From Streptomyces platensis (GTDB lineage: Bacteria; Actinomycetota; Actinomycetes; Streptomycetales; Streptomycetaceae), in the NCBI RefSeq assembly GCF_008704855.1, contig NZ_CP023691.1, positions 1,860,001 to 1,924,000 on the forward strand: DNA of 64,000 bases, read 5' to 3'. Both the position numbers and the translations under genes were made by a program. Shown piece by piece: positions 43,018-51,048 of this stretch; position 1 is the first letter of the stretch, and each line of letters begins with the position of its first letter. The notes below the pieces were generated by a model, which did no database searches, had not been told where the DNA came from, and was given only the letters and a program-made list of their open reading frames with translations.

Positions 43018-45552
43018 ATGCGGGGGGATGCCGTCGACGAGGTGCTGAGCCGGTTGCCGCACACCTGGACAGCCGACGAGGCCGAGCGGATCGCGCAGCG
43101 CTTCCGGGACAGCCGGCCGGCCGTGCCGAAGCGCCTGGTGAGCCGGTTGTGGCAGTACTGGCTCCAGCAGTGCCCGGACGCGCCGCTGTTCGGTGACACC
43201 GAGGACGATCTCGCGCTGGTGCTGCATGCCAGGGCGCTGGGGCTGCGGGTGCCCGCCGGTGATCCCGGGACCGACGACGGGCCGGTCGCCCGGTGGGCCC
43301 GGCGGGCCCGGGAGGCCGCGGAGTGCGGGCCGCTGTTTCCCGCACCGCTCGCGTGGGGGCCGAAGGCCGCGCTCGCGCCGCAGGTGCGGGCCGCGCTCCC
43401 GTCGTCGCTGGTGCGGGCGTGGGTGGCGGGGGACGAACAGGGCCCGGTGGAAGTGCTGGTGGCCGGCGAGGGTCTACCCGAGATCCGCCAGCAGGTGGTG
43501 CAGGCGGCGCTGACCACCTGTCTGCGGGTCAACGGCCTGGGCGACCCGGAGGGCGGCGACTTCGTCGGCGACCACATCGGCGTCGGGCTGATCCGTGTCA
43601 CCGCCGGGCTGTCCGGGGCCCAGGCTTCCCTCGACATCCCGTCGGTGTTCCGCGCCCGGTCGGTGACGGTGGCGGATGCGGTGTCGTCGACGGCCCGGGG
43701 TGCGCTGCGTGACTTCGTCGGCCTGCTGCGGTCGCTGGCCCACGAGACCGGCCTGGTGGAGGTCGCGGACCTCGCGTACGCGGACCTGGTGACGTACACC
43801 CAGGGGTTGCGGGCGCTCGCGGACCGGGCGGCGGGTGAGACGGACCGGGCGTTCCTGCGTGCCCCCCGCGCCGCGGAGGGCGACGGCCTGGTGTCCCTTC
43901 AGCCGTATCTCCGGACGGTCAGGGGGCAGGGGGCGTCCGTGGGGCTGGAGTTCAGCCCGGATCTGTTCACCACGGACGCCTATATGAGCGTCGAGCAGGC
44001 GCATCAGCGGGTGCTGTCGCAGCGGCTGACGATGGACGCCCGGCTGCGCCTGGACCAGCTGGAGACGGAGATCGACCAGCTGACGGCCGATATGCGGGCC
44101 TATGGGCAGGCGAGCGAGGAGGAGCGGCGGACGCTGTGGCCGGCGACGGTGCTGCTGACCGTGCGGTTCGACGAGGCGACCGGGCGGACCATCCGGCTCA
44201 CCGAGCCGGAGGAGGTGCCCACCGAGAAGTACTACGAGGTCAATGTTCCGCATCTGATCGAGATGCGGCAGGGCTGGGCCCGGCGTATGCGGGAGCTGGT
44301 CGAGCAGCTGGAGACGGCGGTGCACCGGCCGCACGCCCCGGCACAGCAGGTGGCCGCGGGGCGGTTCCTCGATGCCGCGTTACGGGGCGTCGTCCCGGAC
44401 GAGAGTCCCGCCACCGAACGGGCCTTTCGCGCCTGGTGCACCGAGGCCGCGCCGATGCTCTGGTTCGAGTGGCGGTGTTCGCTGCGCCGGTACGGCATCG
44501 CACCGGAGGATGTGTTCACCCCGCACACGGTGCTGATCAGCCGCTATCTGCCGCCGACCGCCGAGGACCCGGCGGTGCTCTTCAGCCACCCGTACACGCT
44601 GGTGGACACCACCCGGTCCGCCGTCCTCGCCGATGCCGGGCGCGCCGTGCTGGTGGTGCGGGACGCCACGGACCACGCCGAGCCGGCCCCGGCCGACGCC
44701 ACCGGCCCGTCCGCGCAGCAGCTCTGGGACGACCTCGCCGCGCTGGCCGAACAGCCACAGGTCGAGGAGGAGTTCAGCCGCCGGTTCCTCGAAGCGCTGC
44801 GGGCGCGGCCGGACGGGATCGCCCGGCGGATGATCGAGGCGCTCCAGCCGGCCGGGCCCACCGCCGCCGAGGAGGACCGGATCGAGGCGGCGCTGCGGAC
44901 CGCGGAACGGCACATCTCGCTCGGTGAGGGGATGGACCGGGCGCTGATGGCGATGCGCAACGAGGCGTTCCTCACCGCACGGGAGTGCCTGGACGACATC
45001 CGTACCGAGACGCAGTGGCAGGCCCGGGTCTGGCTGCTGCGGGCGATCGTGGAGTGCCGGGCCGCCCGGCTGGAGTCCCGTGAGATCCCCGGGCTGCTCG
45101 GGCATCAGATGCCCGGACTCCCCGATGTCGCGCTGCGGGCGCTGGACGAAGCGGGCAGCGCGGACGAGGAGTTCACCCGGGACTGGCTGGAGGGCCTGCC
45201 GGAGGCCGGGCTGGACAAGGGCATCCGGCGGCTGTTCCAGGGGCTGCCGCGGGCGCGGGCGAGCTGCAAGGGCGATCCGCTGAACAAGGTGAGCCCCGAG
45301 CGAGAGTACGCGGTGTGGCTCTTCAGGAACGCGGTGGAGTACGCCCGGCTGGCCCGGCAGCTGGACGAGGCCGGTGAGGAGCTCGCCGAGCATCAGGAGG
45401 CCGTCGACGCGGCACTGGCGAAGCTCGGCCGGGCCCTGGAGGAGATTCTGCTGGGGCCGTATGCCGGGGGGTCGCGTGGTGCGGCAGAGGAGCTCTTCGA
45501 GGTCCTCACCGGGCAGGAACCCCCGCGCTACGGCCGGGTGGCGGGGAGGTAG
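43018..45552 (+). CDS. Large uncharacterised protein of the caspase operon
   Basis: 844 residues. I recognise no catalytic domain. Visible features are an alpha/beta N-terminal half and a coiled-coil segment around 340-375 (LRLDQLETEIDQLTADMRAY). A charged mid-region contains YYEVNVPHLIEMRQGWARRM. The helical C-terminal part (about 600-830) has TPR-like or solenoid spacing (AFLTARECLDDIRTETQWQA). There is no Walker motif, signal peptide or membrane helix, so it is cytoplasmic, perhaps a sensor or scaffold for the caspase. The ATG at 43018 follows GAGAGGAG, 16 bases after the caspase gene. Codon 455 (44380-44382) is TTA, the rare bldA-dependent leucine codon, which suggests developmental control. 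Confidence 0.75.
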   Translation: MRGDAVDEVLSRLPHTWTADEAERIAQRFRDSRPAVPKRLVSRLWQYWLQQCPDAPLFGDTEDDLALVLHARALGLRVPAGDPGTDDGPVARWARRAREAAECGPLFPAPLAWGPKAALAPQVRAALPSSLVRAWVAGDEQGPVEVLVAGEGLPEIRQQVVQAALTTCLRVNGLGDPEGGDFVGDHIGVGLIRVTAGLSGAQASLDIPSVFRARSVTVADAVSSTARGALRDFVGLLRSLAHETGLVEVADLAYADLVTYTQGLRALADRAAGETDRAFLRAPRAAEGDGLVSLQPYLRTVRGQGASVGLEFSPDLFTTDAYMSVEQAHQRVLSQRLTMDARLRLDQLETEIDQLTADMRAYGQASEEERRTLWPATVLLTVRFDEATGRTIRLTEPEEVPTEKYYEVNVPHLIEMRQGWARRMRELVEQLETAVHRPHAPAQQVAAGRFLDAALRGVVPDESPATERAFRAWCTEAAPMLWFEWRCSLRRYGIAPEDVFTPHTVLISRYLPPTAEDPAVLFSHPYTLVDTTRSAVLADAGRAVLVVRDATDHAEPAPADATGPSAQQLWDDLAALAEQPQVEEEFSRRFLEALRARPDGIARRMIEALQPAGPTAAEEDRIEAALRTAERHISLGEGMDRALMAMRNEAFLTARECLDDIRTETQWQARVWLLRAIVECRAARLESREIPGLLGHQMPGLPDVALRALDEAGSADEEFTRDWLEGLPEAGLDKGIRRLFQGLPRARASCKGDPLNKVSPEREYAVWLFRNAVEYARLARQLDEAGEELAEHQEAVDAALAKLGRALEEILLGPYAGGSRGAAEELFEVLTGQEPPRYGRVAGR

Positions 45553-45555
45553 GCC

Positions 45556-46926
45556 ATGGACAACGAGCTGTATGTCGTATGGATGGTGCGGAGTTCGGAC
45601 CGTGCCAGGGCGGCGGCCGAGGAGGCGCTGGGCAACTTCGCCGCGCACGATCTGCTGCACCGGATCGGCCGGTTCAGCGAGGCCGAGAGCAAGCTGGCGG
45701 AGCTGGCGGCCCGGGTCCGGGCCGCCTTCACCCCGCCCGAGCTGCCGGCCGTGTTCACCGGGCGGCATCTGCATCTGCTGGTCGGCCCGACCGCGCAGCC
45801 GCTGCTGGCGGGGCTCCTGGGGTGCCCGGAGTCCGAGGTGTTCGCCACCCTCTTCGACGGGCATCAGCTGGCCCAGGCGCTGCGGGAGACGGGGCACCAC
45901 CAGGACGGCATCGATGACGCCGAATTGCTGCTGCTGGCGCTGCTGGCCCGGTTGCCGCGGCTCGCCGCCCGGCACGGTCTGGAGTCCCGTGACTGGGGCG
46001 GCTTCGTCGAGGGCCGGGGCTGGCTGACCCCGTACGCACAGGACCGGCTCACCGAGCTGGCCCGGCGGCGCGGGTGGCCCGCCGAGGCGGCCCCGACCCA
46101 GATCCTGGCGGGGGTGCTCGAAGGCGTCGGCGGGCAGCGGACCGGTGACGAGTCGGCGCAGTTCGACGCGCTGGCGCTGATCGAGCTGCGCCGCCGGATC
46201 GGTCTGCTCACCGAGCAGATGCGCGACGACGCGCTGGAGCACGCCGAGACCGCGCGGCTGCTGGCACCCGATCTCAGCAGCGTCAGCCGGCTGCCCGCCT
46301 GGCTGGAGCTGTACGAGCGCAATGCGGTGGCCGTGGGGCTGCGGCGGCTGTTCACCGGCTCGGTGACGGTAGGCGAACAGCTCCACGGGCTGTACAGCCA
46401 GCCGCCCCCGGAGACCGGCCGGCCGGCGCCCGACGCGAATCTTCAGGTGATCAACGAGGTCCGTTACGGCTTCCTGAAGCGGCGGATGTCGTTCGACATC
46501 GCCTGTGAGGTGGAGGCCGAGGGAAAGGCGCACACCGTGGTCGTGCTGCGCTGCCGCGGGGTGCTGCCGGAGCAGTACCCGGCCATCCGCGACACCGTCC
46601 ATCAGCTGCACGGCGCCGAGCTCGCCGGGCAGGGCGAGAGCGTGGGCGAGCGGCTGCTCAACACCGCGGTGCCGCAACGCCTGGGGCTGCCGGGCCGGTT
46701 GCGGACCGCGCTGCGTGACCACAGCGCCGAGGCGGTCCAGTGCGTGGTGCTGACCGGTGTCCGGCAGCCGATCGCGGTGCCCGCGCCCTGGCGCGATCAT
46801 CTGGGTACGGCGCTGCCGTATGCCGCCCCGTCCGGCGCGGACACCGTGTTTCCCGCGGTGGCGGAGGTGACGCGGGCGTTGCGGGCGAGCGTGCCGGGGC
46901 CGCGGCAGGTCGTCGAGGTGGACTGA
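45556..46926 (+). CDS. Uncharacterised third protein of the caspase operon
   Basis: 456 residues, mostly helical, no recognised domain, no signal or membrane segment. The first 40 residues (MDNELYVVWMVRSSDRARAA) look like a small alpha/beta unit. The centre is helical with several Leu-rich stretches, and the last 130 residues hold beta-rich sequence (AHTVVVLRCRGVLPEQYP, then VQCVVLTGVRQP). ATG at 45556 lies three bases after the previous stop with GGGAGG upstream, so translation is coupled. Constant company with the caspase gene suggests a partner, adaptor or regulator. It might belong to a caspase/TPR-associated (CATRA-like) group, but I cannot confirm that. Confidence 0.75.
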   Translation: MDNELYVVWMVRSSDRARAAAEEALGNFAAHDLLHRIGRFSEAESKLAELAARVRAAFTPPELPAVFTGRHLHLLVGPTAQPLLAGLLGCPESEVFATLFDGHQLAQALRETGHHQDGIDDAELLLLALLARLPRLAARHGLESRDWGGFVEGRGWLTPYAQDRLTELARRRGWPAEAAPTQILAGVLEGVGGQRTGDESAQFDALALIELRRRIGLLTEQMRDDALEHAETARLLAPDLSSVSRLPAWLELYERNAVAVGLRRLFTGSVTVGEQLHGLYSQPPPETGRPAPDANLQVINEVRYGFLKRRMSFDIACEVEAEGKAHTVVVLRCRGVLPEQYPAIRDTVHQLHGAELAGQGESVGERLLNTAVPQRLGLPGRLRTALRDHSAEAVQCVVLTGVRQPIAVPAPWRDHLGTALPYAAPSGADTVFPAVAEVTRALRASVPGPRQVVEVD

Positions 46927-47000
46927 GGCATTCCCCGTTTCGCCAACTATGCTGTGACAACACGGAGTTGTTCACTTCGCTCGATCCTCCGGGAGGGCCG

Positions 47001-47762
47001 GTGCCCACGACGAGCAACCCTGCGATCCGTAATCTGCTGACGCTGGACGGTGCGGTGTCACCGGCCGGTCCGGTCAGGCCGGGCGAGGCGTCCCCGGCGG
47101 CCGTCGCGGACCGTCCGATCACGCTCGACGACATCGTCGTCAAAACCCTGGTGGTGTTCGCCGTCCTGGTGGCGAGCGCCTTCCTCACCGTCTTCCTGGA
47201 CGTCGGGTACCTCGCCCTGCCCGCCCTGTTCGCCGCGCTGGGCCTCGGGATCTTCCTCGCCCTCCGGCCCCGGCCCGGTGCCGCACTTGCCCTGCTGTAC
47301 GCGGCGGTCGAGGGGATCGTGCTCGGTGAGGCGACACAGCTCTTCGACGCGCTGCATCCGGGGATCGGGACCCAGGCCGTCCTCGGCACCGGGTGCGTCT
47401 TCGCCGGCATGCTGGCGGCGTATCGCACACGGAAGGTGCGGATCAGTGCGAAGGTGACGCGCTGGGCGGTCGGGGCGGCGCTCGGGCTGCTGGTGCTGCT
47501 CGTGGCGGAGCTGGTCGCATGGTGGGGGTTCGGCGCGGACCTGGGGCTGCGGGACGGCGGTGTCCTGGCCTTCGGGGTGAGTGTGCTGATGGTCGCCGCC
47601 GCGTCCTTCTTCCTTCTGCTGGACTTCGAGGCCGCCAACCGCCTGCTGCGGTCCGGCGCCTCCCACCGGTGGGCCTGGTATGTCGCGTTCGGGCTGACGA
47701 TGACCCTGGTCTGGCTCTACTTGGAGCTGCTGCGGCTGCTGTCGTACCTCCGGTGGTGGTGA
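47001..47762 (+). CDS. Bax inhibitor-1/YccA family membrane protein
   Basis: 253 residues. A 45-residue cytoplasmic N-terminus (TSNPAIRNLLTLDGAVSP) is followed by seven predicted membrane helices, the BI-1/YccA topology. It also has the conserved late segment FLLLDFEAANRLLRSGASH with the paired acidic and basic residues near the last helices. Bacterial homologues are Ca2+/H+-leak or protease-modulating proteins; in eukaryotes the family restrains cell death. The GTG at 47001 follows GGGAGGG. It begins 74 bases after the caspase operon, with its own possible -10 (TATGCT, 46948-46953). Core Streptomyces genomes carry such genes, so the association may be accidental. Confidence 0.88.
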   Translation: MPTTSNPAIRNLLTLDGAVSPAGPVRPGEASPAAVADRPITLDDIVVKTLVVFAVLVASAFLTVFLDVGYLALPALFAALGLGIFLALRPRPGAALALLYAAVEGIVLGEATQLFDALHPGIGTQAVLGTGCVFAGMLAAYRTRKVRISAKVTRWAVGAALGLLVLLVAELVAWWGFGADLGLRDGGVLAFGVSVLMVAAASFFLLLDFEAANRLLRSGASHRWAWYVAFGLTMTLVWLYLELLRLLSYLRWW

Positions 47763-47784
47763 GACCCCGGGCCGGGACCTCCCT

Positions 47785-47806
47785 CCGCACCGAATATCCG
47801 GTGCGG
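47785..47806 (+). terminator. Terminator after the Bax inhibitor-1 gene
   Basis: CCGCACCG and CGGTGCGG arms around a short AATAT-containing loop, 22 bases after the stop codon. Confidence 0.6.
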
Positions 47807-47868
47807 CCGGCCGCCCGGCCTGCGTAGGGTGCGCAGGCCGGTGAAGTGGGAGAAGGGCTGACGGACGA

Positions 47869-48543
47869 ATGCTGATCTTCGATGCGGATGACACGTTGTG
47901 GGAGAACAACGTGATCTTCGAGCGGGTGATCGACGAGTTCCTGGAGTGGATGACCCACCCCGAGCTCGACCGGGCAGGGGTGCGGGCCGTGCTCGACGGG
48001 ATCGAGGCGGCGAACGCGCTGACGCTCGGATACGGCAGCAAGGTCTTTCTGCACAGCCTCGGGGAGTGTGTGGCGCGGCTGCGCGGACGGGCCGCGACGG
48101 CCGAGGAGTCGGCGCGGATCGCCGGGTGGGCCGCGGCCTTCGCCGGGGACCGGGTGGAGCTGATCCCCGGGGTGGCCGAGACCCTGGCCGAGCTGGCGCG
48201 GCGGCACGAGTTGCTGCTGCTGACCAAGGGCGACACCGAGGAGCAGCAGCGGAAGGTGACGGCCTCCGGGCTGACCCGGCACTTCCGGGAGGTGCACATC
48301 GTGGCGGAGAAGAATGCCGCCACCTATGAGGAGCTGGTGCGCGCCTACGACCTGGTGCCCGGCTCGACCTGGATGATCGGGAACTCCCCGAAGTCGGACA
48401 TCCTGCCGGCCCGTTCGGCGGGCCTGAACGCGGTGTTCATCCCCCATGACCACACCTGGGTCCTGGAGCACGATGAGCTCGACCCGGCCGACGAGAAGGT
48501 GCTGCGGCTGCCGGCGTTCGGCGAGCTGCTGCACCACTTCTGA
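47869..48543 (+). CDS. HAD-family hydrolase
   Basis: 224 residues, cytoplasmic. Motif I is LIFDADDTLWENN at the very N-terminus, motif II the Thr in LLLLTKGDTEE, motif III the Lys in IVAEKNAATY and motif IV MIGNSPKSD. The cap is helical (about 20-90). The last 30 residues include HDHTWVLEHDEL. The ATG at 47869 is used; GAAGGG is 11 bases upstream. It resembles phosphatases of the YjjG/haloacid-dehalogenase group. The substrate is unknown. A NUDIX gene follows 27 bases later and the two may be co-transcribed. Confidence 0.9.
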   Translation: MLIFDADDTLWENNVIFERVIDEFLEWMTHPELDRAGVRAVLDGIEAANALTLGYGSKVFLHSLGECVARLRGRAATAEESARIAGWAAAFAGDRVELIPGVAETLAELARRHELLLLTKGDTEEQQRKVTASGLTRHFREVHIVAEKNAATYEELVRAYDLVPGSTWMIGNSPKSDILPARSAGLNAVFIPHDHTWVLEHDELDPADEKVLRLPAFGELLHHF

Positions 48544-48570
48544 GCGGACCGAGGGGAGTTGGAAGGGGAG

Positions 48571-49008
48571 ATGACAGCGGTGGAACCCAAGGTGTCCTGT
48601 GTCTTCGTGTGCCATGACGGCGCCGGGCGGGTGCTGCTGGCGCGGCGCGGCGCCGGGGCCCGGGACGAGCCGGGGACCTGGGACTGCGGCGCCGGGGCGC
48701 TGGAGTTCGGGGAGTCCTTCGAGACGGCCGTGGCCCGGGAGGTGCAGGAGGAGTACGGGGTGCGGCCGCTCGGCATCGAGCAGATCGGGGTGCGCAATGT
48801 GCTGCGCGGCGATCCGGTCGACTCGCACTGGGTCGCGGTGGTCTTCGCCGTACGGGTGGCCCCGGACGGGGTGACGATCGGTGAGCCGCACAAGTTCGAC
48901 GCGCTCGACTGGTTCGCCCCGGACGCGCTGCCGGAGCCGCTGCATTCGCAGTGCGGGGAGACGCTGGGGCTGTTCACGGCGGGCGCCCGGGGGCACGGGG
49001 GGCGGTGA
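48571..49008 (+). CDS. NUDIX hydrolase
   Basis: 145 residues. It cleaves nucleoside diphosphates linked to another moiety, with Mg2+. The Nudix box is complete: GALEFGESFETAVAREVQEE followed by YG. The N-terminal strand VSCVFVCHDGAGRVLL is typical. The start is uncertain among a TTG (48559), the ATG chosen here and a GTG at 48580, because the purine-rich GGAAGGGGAG abuts the ATG; the GTG would have better spacing. The protein is short and has no extra domain. It may act with the HAD phosphatase upstream in nucleotide clean-up. Confidence 0.87.
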   Translation: MTAVEPKVSCVFVCHDGAGRVLLARRGAGARDEPGTWDCGAGALEFGESFETAVAREVQEEYGVRPLGIEQIGVRNVLRGDPVDSHWVAVVFAVRVAPDGVTIGEPHKFDALDWFAPDALPEPLHSQCGETLGLFTAGARGHGGR

Positions 49009-49028
49009 GCCCGTCGTGGTGACGAGGG

Positions 49029-49064
49029 GCTGTCCGGCGGATCGTGGCCGGTCCGCCGGACAGC
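49029..49064. terminator. Bidirectional terminator between NUDIX and HEAT-repeat genes
   Basis: GCTGTCCGGCGGA at 49029-49041 and its complement at 49052-49064, perfect 13-bp arms around a 10-base loop. Confidence 0.75.
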
Positions 49065-49068
49065 ACAC

Positions 49069-50931
49069 CTAGGGGGCGACGGCGCTCACCGTCCGCCGGG
49101 CGGCTTCGAGGAGTTGTTCGTCGGCGTTCATATCGGCGTCCTCGGAGCCCGCGTGGAGCGGAAGCCGGGTGCGTCGGCCGATGAGGGCGCGCAGGTGCGG
49201 CAGGGCCGGGCGGGCGTGCTCCCCCATGGCCTCCAGGGTGGCCATGGCGGCGGGGCCGAAGAGATCGTCGTCGAGGTACTGCGGGAGGACGGCGAGCAGG
49301 TCGGCGGCGGCCGCCGGGCCCTCGTGGCGCCACAGGGCCCGCGATCCGAAGACCTGCATACCGCCGGGCCGGCTGAGGACGAGGTCGCGCAGCTGACGGG
49401 ACTGGTCCGGGGTCAGGCCGCCGTGGTCGAGCAGCCACTCGAAGAGCCCGGAGCGGTCGGAGACATACCGCCGCAGCCGGGACGGGGCGCACAGTGCGGC
49501 CTCGGCATAGCGGCGCTCGCCGGTGATCCGGGCGAGGGCGAGCTCCCGGTAGCCCGCCCGCTGCCGGGAGGCGCGGCTGAGCCCTTCGAGCAGCGGCACC
49601 GCGGAAGCGGCGGCGGGTCCGATCCGGCCGAGCGCGGTGACCAGGCGCAGTTCGCGCCGGCCGGCCCACTCGGCGCCCTGGGCATCGCGCAGGGCGCACT
49701 CGGCGCGGAGCGCCTCGATGAGGTCGGGGACACCGGCCGCCGCCGCGGGGCCGAGATCGTCGCTCAGCGCGATCGCGGTCGACACCACGTGCGGATCGTC
49801 GGAGCGGAGCAACCTCCTTATGACGGGGACGAGATGCTCCGGGTCGGCGGTCCCGGAGCGCAGCAGACCGCGGACGGCGGCGACCGCACCGGCGGGCGGT
49901 GTCCCCGATGCCAGACGGGTGTGGACGTACGGGGCGGCGCGCGGGTCGTCGACCGTGGCGAGGGCGTAGGTGAGCGTCCAGGCCGTGGCGGAGCGGGTGT
50001 TGCGGGTGGCGGGCAGCAGGGCCGCAAGGTCGTCGGCGGCCAGGCGGGTGGCGGTGCGGGAGGCGCAGAGCGCGTCCACGGCGAGGTCGCGCAGGGCGGC
50101 CGGTGCGGTGCGGACCAGGGCGGTGAGGTGCGGGGTCAGGACGGCGGGGGCCGCCCGCCACGACTGGAGGGCCCGCCGGGCGAGGTGCACCCCGACCCGC
50201 TGGCCGTAGGGGCCCGCGTCGCCGGTCAGCAGCCGGGCGGCGGCGGTGTAGCAGTGCTGCTCCCGGTCCTGCCGGAACAGGGCGTCGCCCCAGCGGTGGC
50301 CGAGGGGCCAACCGCGGTCCGCGTCATGCCCGGACAGTGCGCCGACCTCCGCCACCGTCTGCGCGTCCAGGGCGGGCCACTCCTCCGCCGGCGCCGTTCG
50401 CAGCTCCTCGATACAGGCGAGCAGGCGGATTTCGGGGAGCGGGTCGGTGCGCAGCGGCCCGGGCGGGCACGGGGAGTGGCGTGCGTACAGCAGCAGTGCG
50501 TCGGCCAGGGCGATACGGGTGGCGGGGTCGGGGTGGCTGTCGAGGGCCGTGCGGGCGCGGTCGGTGCCGCCGGCGCGCACGAGGAGGCGGGCGGCGGTCC
50601 GGCGGGCGTCCGGGTCGGGGTCGTGGAGCCGGGCCGCTGCCGCCTCGATCGGGCCCGGCCAGGGCTGGGGACCGCTGTAGGTCAGCTCGGTGAGCAGGGT
50701 GAGCGCGGTGCGGCGCACGGCGGGGCGCCGGTGGTGGGTGAGTCCGGTCAGCTCGTGGGTGACCGGGCCGTCCGGGTCGGCGCGTACCGCGTCGAATACG
50801 GCGGTACGGACGGTGGCGCCGGGGGCGAGGGCGGATCCGTCGAGGACTGCCGCGGTCACGTCGGCCGGGCGGTCGGGGTCGGTGGCTGACGGGGCGGGGA
50901 CCGGGTCGTGGCCCGGGGTCCGCGCGGTCAT
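49069..50931 (-). CDS. HEAT-repeat scaffold protein
   Basis: 620 residues of alpha-solenoid, with HEAT/armadillo-type helices through most of the length. Examples are HHRRPAVRRTALTLLTEL, DPDPDARRTAARLLVRAGG and SDDPHVVSTAIALSDDLGPA. No enzymatic motif, signal peptide or membrane helix was seen. It probably acts as a protein-binding scaffold. The start is uncertain: I use the ATG at 50931, but a GTG 18 codons further up is also open and lies nearer a purine-rich stretch. Proteins of this kind are frequent in Streptomyces accessory regions. No direct link to the caspase operon 2 kb away is shown. Confidence 0.8.
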   Translation of the reverse strand: MTARTPGHDPVPAPSATDPDRPADVTAAVLDGSALAPGATVRTAVFDAVRADPDGPVTHELTGLTHHRRPAVRRTALTLLTELTYSGPQPWPGPIEAAAARLHDPDPDARRTAARLLVRAGGTDRARTALDSHPDPATRIALADALLLYARHSPCPPGPLRTDPLPEIRLLACIEELRTAPAEEWPALDAQTVAEVGALSGHDADRGWPLGHRWGDALFRQDREQHCYTAAARLLTGDAGPYGQRVGVHLARRALQSWRAAPAVLTPHLTALVRTAPAALRDLAVDALCASRTATRLAADDLAALLPATRNTRSATAWTLTYALATVDDPRAAPYVHTRLASGTPPAGAVAAVRGLLRSGTADPEHLVPVIRRLLRSDDPHVVSTAIALSDDLGPAAAAGVPDLIEALRAECALRDAQGAEWAGRRELRLVTALGRIGPAAASAVPLLEGLSRASRQRAGYRELALARITGERRYAEAALCAPSRLRRYVSDRSGLFEWLLDHGGLTPDQSRQLRDLVLSRPGGMQVFGSRALWRHEGPAAAADLLAVLPQYLDDDLFGPAAMATLEAMGEHARPALPHLRALIGRRTRLPLHAGSEDADMNADEQLLEAARRTVSAVAP

Positions 50932-51014
50932 CGGGTGGGGCGGTGGCCGCCCTTCCTGTAGGTCATGGGGAGGATCGTGGCCCACGGGAAGGGGTGCGGC
51001 AACCGGTTTTTTTG

Positions 51015-51042
51015 GGGGCGGGCCGAGCAGTGGGCCCGCCCC
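51015..51042 (-). terminator. Terminator downstream of the ABC-F gene
   Basis: GGGGCGGGCC at 51015-51024 and GGCCCGCCCC at 51033-51042, ending seven bases from the stop codon. A T7 tract lies on the plus-strand 5' side, so it reads as A7 after the hairpin in the ABC-F transcript. Confidence 0.6.
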
Positions 51043-51048
51043 TTCCCT

